Under the pieces are notes generated by a model that worked only from the letters and a program-made list of their open reading frames with translations, did no database searches and was not told the DNA's origin. This document shows, in pieces, positions 45,251-51,875 of a DNA stretch of 64,000 nt. Location of the stretch: NCBI RefSeq assembly GCF_022637415.1, contig NZ_CP093340.1, forward strand, positions 3,385,001 through 3,449,000, given 5' to 3'. The position numbers were made by a program, and so were the translations under genes. Every line of letters starts with the position of its first letter. The first letter of the stretch is position 1. Origin of the DNA: Luteimonas sp. S4-F44. Its GTDB lineage: Bacteria > Pseudomonadota > Gammaproteobacteria > Xanthomonadales > Xanthomonadaceae.

Positions 45251-46295
45251 CTCGGGCGCATCGGCCCACCCCCGCACCGCGACCGCGCTGCGCGAGCGCA
45301 TCCCCCATCTGACCGCCGCCCAGGCGCAGGCACTGCGCGCGCTGCACCGCCGGCGCCGGCAGTGGCCGTCGCCCGCCGGCACGCTGGTCCTGCGCGAGGG
45401 CCGCCCCGGCGATCCGGCAAGCGTGTTCGAGCTCGACGCCGACGGCAGCCGGGTGGGCCTGCGCCTGAGCGCAGCACCGGCGGCCGCCGACGATGATGCG
45501 CTACGCTGGCAGGACCACCAGGGACGCGCGCGCGTGCTCGCCTGGAGCCTGACGCACGAGGCCGCGCTGGTGCGGCTGAGCGAGGCGCTGGGCACCTCGC
45601 TGCTGCCGCTGCCCGACCCACCGCCGGCACCGGCTGTCGATGAGGTCTGGGTCGACTTCGAGCTGCGTACCGACGACGGCGCGTCGCTGACCGGCAGTCT
45701 GCGCGCGAGCGTCGACTGGCTGACCGCCGCGCTCGGCCGCGACGCAGCGACCGATGCCGTGGCCGCCGATACCGGCCACTGGCGCCAATTGCCGGCCGCC
45801 GTGTCGCTGGCGCTGGCCGGGCCGCCGCTGACCACCGCCGATCTACGCGATCTGCGTCCCGGCGATGTGGTGATCGTCGGTTCGACCCGCCAGCCGACGC
45901 TGCACGCCGATGCCGTCGGCCTGCGCTGGCCGATCCGGCCCGGCGCCGAGGGCTGGCGGATCGACGGCCCCCCGAGCCCCCAACCCCGATTCCAGGAGAG
46001 TGCCCCAATGAGCGACACCGACGCGCCCGACGCGCCCGACACCCCCGCCGCCGAGGCGCCCGCGCCCGTCGAGGACCCGGCCAGCCGCCTGCCGGTGGAG
46101 GTGGCGTTCGAGCTGGGCAAGGTCGAGCTGCGGCTGGGCGATGTCGCCGGCCTGCAGCCGGGCTACGTGTTCGCGCTGCCTGCGCATCTGGAAGGGGCGA
46201 ACGTGACGATCCGCGCCAACGGCCGTGTCGCCGGCCAAGGGGAACTGGTCGCTGTCGGCGACACGCTCGGCGTGCGCCTGCTGTCCTGGAGCTGA
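45243..46295 (+). CDS. sctQ: Type III cytoplasmic-ring protein SctQ
   Basis: A 350-residue SctQ/YscQ protein. The N-terminal part is Ala/Arg-rich and divergent; the C-terminal SpoA domain (LPVEVAFELGKVELRLGDVA, then GANVTIRANGRVAGQGELVA and GDTLGVRLLSW) is clear. SctQ builds the pods of the sorting platform with SctL and SctK. ATG45243 overlaps the regulator stop; a TTG at 45237 is an alternative. Residues about 230-285 are a Pro/Ala/Asp-rich linker that contains a second start signal (separate entry). Confidence 0.88.
   Translation: MADSGASAHPRTATALRERIPHLTAAQAQALRALHRRRRQWPSPAGTLVLREGRPGDPASVFELDADGSRVGLRLSAAPAAADDDALRWQDHQGRARVLAWSLTHEAALVRLSEALGTSLLPLPDPPPAPAVDEVWVDFELRTDDGASLTGSLRASVDWLTAALGRDAATDAVAADTGHWRQLPAAVSLALAGPPLTTADLRDLRPGDVVIVGSTRQPTLHADAVGLRWPIRPGAEGWRIDGPPSPQPRFQESAPMSDTDAPDAPDTPAAEAPAPVEDPASRLPVEVAFELGKVELRLGDVAGLQPGYVFALPAHLEGANVTIRANGRVAGQGELVAVGDTLGVRLLSWS
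46008..46295 (+). other. Probable internal start giving the 95-residue SctQ-C
   Basis: Inside sctQ, AGGAG (45994-45998) lies nine bases before an in-frame ATG at 46008. The resulting product would be the SpoA domain with a short Asp/Pro-rich N-terminal extension (MSDTDAPDAPDTPAAEAPAP). Internal starts producing SctQ-C of similar size are known in YscQ, SsaQ and Spa33, where full-length and short forms assemble together. Confidence 0.6.
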
Positions 46296-46298
46296 GGC

Positions 46299-47276
46299 AT
46301 GGACTTCAGCACGTTCTCGCCCGCCCTCGTCCTGGTGACGGTGGTCAGCCTGGCGCTGGCGCCGTTCGTGGCGGTGATGGTGACCTCCTTCACCAAGATC
46401 GTGGTGGTGCTCAGTCTGTTGCGTAACGCGCTCGGCCTGCAGCAGGTGCCGCCGAACGTGGTCATCAACGGCCTGGCGATCGTGCTGTCGATCTACGTGA
46501 TGTACCCGGTGATCCTCGACGTCAACGCCGCCGTCGAGGCGCGGCTCGAAGGGCGGCCGCCGCCGGCGTCGGTGCAGCGCCAGATCGAGGCGCGCGCCCA
46601 GCAGCAGGCCGTGCGCGAGGGTCGCGCGATCGAAGTCCGGCCCGCGGCCCCAACCACCGCGACGCAGGCCGAGACCGCGACCAGCCCGGCCGCGGCCGAC
46701 GGCCTGGCCGCCGAAGCGCAGGCCCGCGGCCCGGCGCCCGATCCGATGTTCAGTGCGGTGCGTGGTGGCTCGAGCAACGACCCGCCCGAAGCGCGCGAGC
46801 CGGTGCTGCCGGCGCTTGCCGAAGAGATCACCCAGCCGGCCACGCCGAGCGCGGCACCGGCGGTGAGCGGCGCGTTCGACACCAACCGGCTGCTGACGAT
46901 GATCGACGCTGGCAAGGAACCATTGCGCACATTCCTGATCCAGCACTCCAGCGATGCCGAGCGTGCGTTCTTCCTGCGCAGCGTGCAGCGCATGCTGCCG
47001 GCCGAGCGCCGCGGCGACCTGACGCCCGATGACTTCATCGTCGTGGTGCCGGCCTTCACCGTCAGCGAGCTCACCGCCGCGTTCCAGATCGGCTTTCTGA
47101 TCTTCCTGCCGTTCTTGATCATCGACCTGGTCGTGGCCAACATCCTGCTCGCACTGGGCATGATGATGCTCTCGCCCACGACCGTGTCGCTGCCGTTCAA
47201 GCTACTGCTGTTCGTGCTGATCGACGGCTGGGCCAAGCTGGTGCACGGCCTCGTGCTCACTTACGGAACGACCTGA
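46299..47276 (+). CDS. sctR: Type III export-gate protein SctR with a long inserted segment
   Basis: A 325-residue SctR/FliP-family protein, against about 215-250 usually. The N-terminal helices (VTSFTKIVVVLSLLRNALGL, QQVPPNVVINGLAIVLSIYV) and the C-terminal part (FIVVVPAFTVSELTAAFQIG, FLIFLPFLIIDLVVANILLA) are typical. Between them, residues about 85-195 are a Gln/Ala/Pro-rich stretch with no counterpart in the family. SctR forms the pore with SctS and SctT. No signal peptide is obvious. It starts three bases after sctQ and overlaps sctS by one base. Confidence 0.93.
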   Translation: MDFSTFSPALVLVTVVSLALAPFVAVMVTSFTKIVVVLSLLRNALGLQQVPPNVVINGLAIVLSIYVMYPVILDVNAAVEARLEGRPPPASVQRQIEARAQQQAVREGRAIEVRPAAPTTATQAETATSPAAADGLAAEAQARGPAPDPMFSAVRGGSSNDPPEAREPVLPALAEEITQPATPSAAPAVSGAFDTNRLLTMIDAGKEPLRTFLIQHSSDAERAFFLRSVQRMLPAERRGDLTPDDFIVVVPAFTVSELTAAFQIGFLIFLPFLIIDLVVANILLALGMMMLSPTTVSLPFKLLLFVLIDGWAKLVHGLVLTYGTT

Positions 47277-47542
47277 TGGGCGACGTCCTGGAGTTCACCA
47301 AGGAAGCGCTGTGGCTGGTGCTGCTGCTGTCGGGGCCGCCGATCGCGGCCGCGGCGCTGATCGGCCTGGTGGTCGCGTTCCTGCAAGCGGCCACGCAGCT
47401 GCAGGAGCAGACGTTCCCCTACGCGCTGAAGTTTCTGACCGTGGTCATCATGCTGTTTGTGACCGGATCGCTGATCGGCGGCACGCTGTATGTGTTCGCC
47501 GACCGCATCTTCCTCGACTTCCCCGGCCTCGTCCGGCGCTGA
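47276..47542 (+). CDS. sctS: Type III export-gate protein SctS
   Basis: An 88-residue protein with two membrane helices, a helical hairpin. LVLLLSGPPIAAAALIGLVV and AFLQAATQLQEQTFPYALKF are the conserved FliQ/SctS core, in which the Gln/Glu-rich loop forms the lower gate of the pore. The ATG shares its first base with the sctR stop, and the stop overlaps sctT as TGATG, so R, S and T are translated as a block. Confidence 0.95.
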   Translation: MGDVLEFTKEALWLVLLLSGPPIAAAALIGLVVAFLQAATQLQEQTFPYALKFLTVVIMLFVTGSLIGGTLYVFADRIFLDFPGLVRR

Positions 47543-48327
47543 TGTTCGACTTCACGCAGAACCCGTTACTGGCGCTGGCGCTGACGCTGCCGCGCGTGGC
47601 CGGGGCGTTTTTGATGCTGCCGCTGCTGACCACCGAGACGGTGCCGGCGATGGTGCGCAACAGCTTCATGGTCAGCCTGGCGATCGTGGCAATCCCGATC
47701 GCACTGGCTGGGGCGCCGCCGATCGAGGCCGCCGGCACCGCGCACTGGTCGGCGATCGTGCTCAAGGAAACCTTCATCGGCATCTCGATCGGGTTCTGCT
47801 ACGGCATCGTGTTCTGGGCGATCAGCTCGGCCGGCGTGATCATCGACACCCAGGTGGGCATGTCGATGGCGCAGATCTTCGATCCGATCCAGGGCCACCA
47901 GACCTCGCTGCATGGCGAGTTCCTGTCGCAACTCTCGTCGTGGCTGTTCATGGCCAGTGGCGCATTCCTGGTGTTCCTGGACCTGCTGATGACCAGCTAC
48001 ACGGTGTGGCCGGTCATGAGTTTCTTCCCCGACATCCGGCTCAGTGGCATGGCCTTGTTCGTCGGGCAGTTCAGTTACCTGATGACAGCGATGCTGCTGC
48101 TCGCCGCGCCGGCGATGGTGATCCTGCTGGTCATCGACCTGTCGTTCGGCCTGGTCAACCGCTACGCGCCGCAGCTCAACGTGTTCGCGCTGACGATGCC
48201 GATCAAGGCCTGGCTGGCGACGGCGATCATCCTGCTGATGCTCGGCGTATTCGTCGAGATCGTGATGCGCCGGCTGGTCGACAACAGCGGACTGGTGAAT
48301 GCCTTGAAGAACGCGTTCGGCGGTTAG
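47542..48327 (+). CDS. sctT: Type III export-gate protein SctT
   Basis: A 261-residue FliR/SctT-family protein with about six membrane helices. LPRVAGAFLMLPLLTTETVP, KETFIGISIGFCYGIVFWAI and DTQVGMSMAQIFDPIQGHQT are family blocks, and NRYAPQLNVFALTMPIKAWL is the strongest signature. SctT completes the pore complex and links it to SctU. It is the last gene of the rightward operon and converges on sctU with 24 bases between the stops. Confidence 0.95.
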   Translation: MFDFTQNPLLALALTLPRVAGAFLMLPLLTTETVPAMVRNSFMVSLAIVAIPIALAGAPPIEAAGTAHWSAIVLKETFIGISIGFCYGIVFWAISSAGVIIDTQVGMSMAQIFDPIQGHQTSLHGEFLSQLSSWLFMASGAFLVFLDLLMTSYTVWPVMSFFPDIRLSGMALFVGQFSYLMTAMLLLAAPAMVILLVIDLSFGLVNRYAPQLNVFALTMPIKAWLATAIILLMLGVFVEIVMRRLVDNSGLVNALKNAFGG

Positions 48328-48351
48328 CCGGGCCGAGCGCGCTGTGTGCGG

Positions 48352-49557
48352 TCAGCGCATCGGATCGCGCGGATCCTCAAACCGCTGAAGGACCGACGGA
48401 TCGTCGGCCAGCGGCGGCGCGGGCGCAGGCTCGGCCGCCAGGCCGATCTCCTCGCGCATGTCCTCGGGCGGCACGAACTCCGGCGGCTCGGGGCGCGACT
48501 CGCCCGAGCGCATGCCTTCGGCCCAGTACAGCACCTGGGCGACGGCCTCGAAGAATTCGTTGCCGATGTAGTCGTCGATCTCCACGCGCGCATTGAGGCC
48601 GCGCGCCAGCGGCACGTTCTGCAGGATCGGCACGCCCGATTCCTCGGCCACGCGCCGGATCTCCTCGGCCATGTGCCCTTCGCCCTTGGCCACGACCAGC
48701 GGCAGGTCGTCGGTGCCCTGCTCGTACTGCAAAGCGACGGCGATGTGGGTGGGATTGGTCACAACGACGCTCGATCCGCGGACGGCATTGAGCATGTTCT
48801 GCTGCGACCACTCCTGGTGCAACTGCTTGCGCCGCTGCTTGACGTACGGGTCGCCCTCGTTCTCCTTGACCTCCTGCTTGATGTCGCGCCGGCTCATGCG
48901 CAGCTTCTTGATGTAGGAGTACTTCTGGTAGGAGGCGTCGACCGCGGAGACGAAGAAGAAAACGAAGATCGTCCAGATCCCGATCCACTTGAGCGCATGC
49001 CAGATCCCGCTACCGATCGCCGCGGGCTGGGCGAACGGCAGGTTCAGCAGGCTGGGGAGCATGCCCCAGAGCACGAAACCGCCGATGGCGAGCAGCGCCA
49101 CGCTCTTGAACATCGACTTGATCAGCTCGATGAGATTGTCCATCGAGAACATCTTCTTGATGCCGCTGACCGGGTTCATCTTCGACAGATCGGGCGTGAC
49201 CTTTTTCATCGTGGCCACCGGCCCGACCTGCAGGAATTCCACCAGCAGGCCCAGCAGCACCGCCATCAACAGCAGCGGCAGCGTCATCGACAGGAATACC
49301 TGCGCGGCCAGCGGCACAACGGTGCGCAGCGCGATGTCGAACGGCTGGTTCAAGACCTCGAGGGTCTGATCGAACAGCCCGCGCACGCGCCGGAACATGA
49401 AACCCATCAACAGCCAGCCGCCGACCAGCCAGCCCATCACCAGCACGGTGCTGGTCAGTTCCCGGCTCTTGCTGACATTGCCTTCCTTGCGGGCATCCTT
49501 GAGCTTCTTGCTGGTCGGCTGTTCAGTCTTGTCGGCGCCTTCGTTCTGCTCTGCCAT
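48352..49557 (-). CDS. sctU: Type III autoprotease switch protein SctU
   Basis: A 401-residue FlhB/SctU-type protein. The N-terminus KTEQPTSKKLKDARKEGNVS, four membrane helices (about 38-205), a charged linker (KKLRMSRRDIKQEVKENEGD) and the autocleavage motif NPTH at 268-271 in VVVTNPTHIAVALQYEQG are all intact. Cleavage switches specificity from rod/needle to later substrates. After the usual end near residue 350 there is an extra acidic Pro-rich tail of about 50 residues. It is transcribed alone, opposite to sctQ-T. Confidence 0.95.
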   Translation of the reverse strand: MAEQNEGADKTEQPTSKKLKDARKEGNVSKSRELTSTVLVMGWLVGGWLLMGFMFRRVRGLFDQTLEVLNQPFDIALRTVVPLAAQVFLSMTLPLLLMAVLLGLLVEFLQVGPVATMKKVTPDLSKMNPVSGIKKMFSMDNLIELIKSMFKSVALLAIGGFVLWGMLPSLLNLPFAQPAAIGSGIWHALKWIGIWTIFVFFFVSAVDASYQKYSYIKKLRMSRRDIKQEVKENEGDPYVKQRRKQLHQEWSQQNMLNAVRGSSVVVTNPTHIAVALQYEQGTDDLPLVVAKGEGHMAEEIRRVAEESGVPILQNVPLARGLNARVEIDDYIGNEFFEAVAQVLYWAEGMRSGESRPEPPEFVPPEDMREEIGLAAEPAPAPPLADDPSVLQRFEDPRDPMR

Positions 49558-49798
49558 ACGGGCCTGCACCGGCGCATCACGGGGATCTGGAGGCTAGCAC
49601 GCAGCACGCAGGCATCGCGCAGTGCGCAGACAACGCGGAAGCGGGACACCGGCCATCGTGCATTCATGTTGAGGCCGGCGAGCGCCGGCCACAGCGCGCA
49701 CCCCTAGGGCCAGCCCGAGATAGCCCGCATGTGGCACCGGCGTTACAGTCGCGCCATCGTCGCCACGAGCGGCATCCACGGACCCCAGCGGACACGGC

Positions 49799-50116
49799 AT
49801 GAGCGGTATCTCTTCCAACACCGGCTTCACCGCCGCCAGCCTCGAACGGCTGGGCAGCCAGGTCACATTCGACGACCTGCGCCAGCCCGATGGCAGCGGG
49901 CTCGTCGGTCTGGGCGAGGCCGACAACGCGCTCATAGCCCGCGGTCCGCAGGCCGATCCGGGTGAGGACATGCTCAATGCCGTCGCCTGGGCCGATGTTC
50001 CGGACGGATCGCGGCTGTTCGCCGGCGATCGCGCGTTCGAAGGCCGGCTCGCCGGCCTGGATCTCGCCGCCGCAGCCGATCACGGCACCGACGCGATCCT
50101 CGACGCGCTCGGCTAG
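49799..50116 (+). CDS. Unrecognised small acidic protein next to sctU
   Basis: A 105-residue acidic protein without signal peptide, Cys or membrane helix. Sequence such as NTGFTAASLERLGSQVTFDD and DEDMLNAVAW-type segments is not of a family known to me. It is divergent from sctU across a 241-base gap that contains CCCTAGGG at 49702-49709 and otherwise nothing clear. Composition (Asp, Gly, Ala, Leu) is like that of small type III substrates or chaperones, so it may be the right-hand end of the secretion locus. Confidence 0.55.
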   Translation: MSGISSNTGFTAASLERLGSQVTFDDLRQPDGSGLVGLGEADNALIARGPQADPGEDMLNAVAWADVPDGSRLFAGDRAFEGRLAGLDLAAAADHGTDAILDALG

Positions 50117-50170
50117 GGCAGCGCGCGCACGACGCGCTAGAGTGCCGTCGTCCTTGTTGGCCGCTCTGCG

Positions 50171-50848
50171 ATGAACGCCGTCCCTTCCGCGCACTCCCTG
50201 CGTGCCGCCGCCGACCGTCTGGTGTCGACCCTGGCCGCGCATTCCGATCCCGAGTACCGGTTGACCATCCTCAAACGGCTGGCGCGGCGTTTGGGCGAGG
50301 ACCGCTATCCGCTGTTCCTGCGCCTGCTGGAAGTGGTCGCCGAGAGCGACGACGCCCACGCGCAGCGCCTGATCGCCGACACCTTCGGCACCGCGCTGCG
50401 CCGCATGGATCTGCCCGGCGGCGCGCTGAGCTCGTGGGGCGCGACCCGCCTGCCCGATGCCAGCGGGCCGGTCGCGGCCAGTGCGTTCTCCGGCCAGTTC
50501 TTCGGCGGCACCCCGCGCCGGCTGCTCGGGCCAGTGGAGTACCTGACGGTCTGGCACCTGCAGCGGACCCAGCGCACCGCATTGTCGGCGCCGACCTTCC
50601 GTAAGAGCCTGGCCAGGATGATCGCGCTGCTCAACCGCAGCGAGGATGCGCGCACGTTGTATCCGCAGAAGCTCGCCGCCGATGCCCAGAACGAACTGGA
50701 AGGCGCCTACACCCGGGCCACCCGCGAGCGGCTGGCCGCGATCGCCGCGGCCTGGCGCGCCGGGCGCACGCCCGAGGAAATCGCCCAGGCCGCGCTCGAT
50801 GCCGCGGCGGCCGACACCCCGCGCGGCTGGGTCACGCACGATCTGTGA
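50171..50848 (+). CDS. Conserved hypothetical protein
   Basis: A 225-residue soluble protein, largely helical. Stretches such as DPEYRLTILKRLARRLGEDR and FGGTPRRLLGPVEYLTVWHL look like a folded protein with normal codon use, and AAAWRAGRTPEEIAQAALDA forms the C-terminal helix pair. I do not recognise the family or a catalytic motif. It is separated from the secretion locus by 54 bases and from the following lipoprotein gene by 83 bases. Confidence 0.7.
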   Translation: MNAVPSAHSLRAAADRLVSTLAAHSDPEYRLTILKRLARRLGEDRYPLFLRLLEVVAESDDAHAQRLIADTFGTALRRMDLPGGALSSWGATRLPDASGPVAASAFSGQFFGGTPRRLLGPVEYLTVWHLQRTQRTALSAPTFRKSLARMIALLNRSEDARTLYPQKLAADAQNELEGAYTRATRERLAAIAAAWRAGRTPEEIAQAALDAAAADTPRGWVTHDL

Positions 50849-50931
50849 GCACGGCCCGGTCGGCTCACTTGTCGTGAGCGACCCGGCCATTGCAGGATGG
50901 TCGGTCTGAGGGGGCCGAGGAGAATCGCCGG

Positions 50932-51837
50932 ATGCACGCGCACGCGCCGACCCGCCGCCGGTCCCGCCGGCGCCCGCATCGTGCCTGCACGGCGCTGTTG
51001 CCGCTGCTGCTGTGGCTGGGCGGCTGCGACCGGCCTGCGCCCGAAGCCGCCCCGACGCCGACCGGCGGCGCGACCCCGGTCGAGGCGGTCACGCGTCTGA
51101 CCGGCCACCTGCGCGGCGGGGACCTGGCCGCGTTCGCCCGCGATGCGCTGCCGGCCGATCTGGCGCCGGCGCTCGAGCAGGCTTGGCGCGAGGATCGCAC
51201 CCGGTGGCCACTGTCGGAGTTGCCGCTGTCGGGCCAGATTCCCGCGGCGCTGGCCGCGCTGCACGCGCCGGATGCCGAGCGGGCGCTGCTGGCGACTTTC
51301 GATCGGCAGTTCGCCGGCGCCGAGGGCGAGCTGCGCTCGACCGCGCGCGCGCTGGCCGTGTTCGCCACCCAGTACCTGACCCAGTCGCCCGGCTTCAGTG
51401 ACGACGAGCGCCGGCACTACACCCAACTGGTGGCGGCCACCGGTGAATGGGCGGCCCGGGCGCCGCTGGCCGACCGCGCGCTCGCCCAGCAGACCATCGA
51501 CGCGCTGGCCACGGCCGTCCGGCGCCAGGCCCTCGACAGCGATGCCGCGCTCGGTCGCGCCGGCATGGCGGCCGGGCTGCGCCGCCTGTCGCCGGTGTTC
51601 GAGGTCGGCAAGCAGCAGTTGCGCGCCTATGGCCTGGACCTGGATGCGAGCTTCGACAGCGTCGCGCCGACATTGGCCTCGCAAACCGGCGACCAGGCGC
51701 GGGTGCGGCTGCATTACCTGCTCGATGGCCGCTCGATCGATGCCGAGATCGGGGTCGAGCGCGTGGACGGGCGCTGGTACGTGGCGGACTTCCTGCGCCA
51801 CGCCCGGGCCGCGGCCACGCCCCCGCAGGATCCCTGA
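50932..51837 (+). CDS. Uncharacterised lipoprotein
   Basis: A 301-residue lipoprotein. After an Arg-rich start the signal ends LLPLLLWLGGCDRP (lipobox Cys near residue 29). The mature part has two helical segments (AVTRLTGHLRGGDLAAFARD; RYTQLVAATGEWAARA-like) and a C-terminal alpha/beta end (VRLHYLLDGRSIDAEIGVER, GRWYVADFLRHA). AGGAG precedes ATG50932 by nine bases. The C-terminus resembles NTF2/DUF4878-type domains, but this is weak. No functional call. Confidence 0.75.
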   Translation: MHAHAPTRRRSRRRPHRACTALLPLLLWLGGCDRPAPEAAPTPTGGATPVEAVTRLTGHLRGGDLAAFARDALPADLAPALEQAWREDRTRWPLSELPLSGQIPAALAALHAPDAERALLATFDRQFAGAEGELRSTARALAVFATQYLTQSPGFSDDERRHYTQLVAATGEWAARAPLADRALAQQTIDALATAVRRQALDSDAALGRAGMAAGLRRLSPVFEVGKQQLRAYGLDLDASFDSVAPTLASQTGDQARVRLHYLLDGRSIDAEIGVERVDGRWYVADFLRHARAAATPPQDP

Positions 51838-51875
51838 CGCCCGCCGCGCGAGGCCGCTTGGGCATAATGCCGCCG

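Noticed and set aside
33881..49557. The secretion genes as a flagellar export cluster
   Set aside because: SctJ lipoprotein, FHA-type SctD, SctI and SctK are injectisome parts, and no flagellin, hook, FliF, FliG or FliM genes are present. Only the FliO-like protein points to flagella.
49702..49709. CCCTAGGG as a third copy of the composite element
   Set aside because: The palindrome lacks the 4-base spacer, and no GATRCCAACG block lies 29-30 bases further on.
27354..50170. Recent horizontal transfer of the secretion locus (genomic island)
   Set aside because: No tRNA, integrase, insertion sequence or flanking direct repeat was seen, and base and codon use look like the rest of the window except in short AT-richer intergenic parts.
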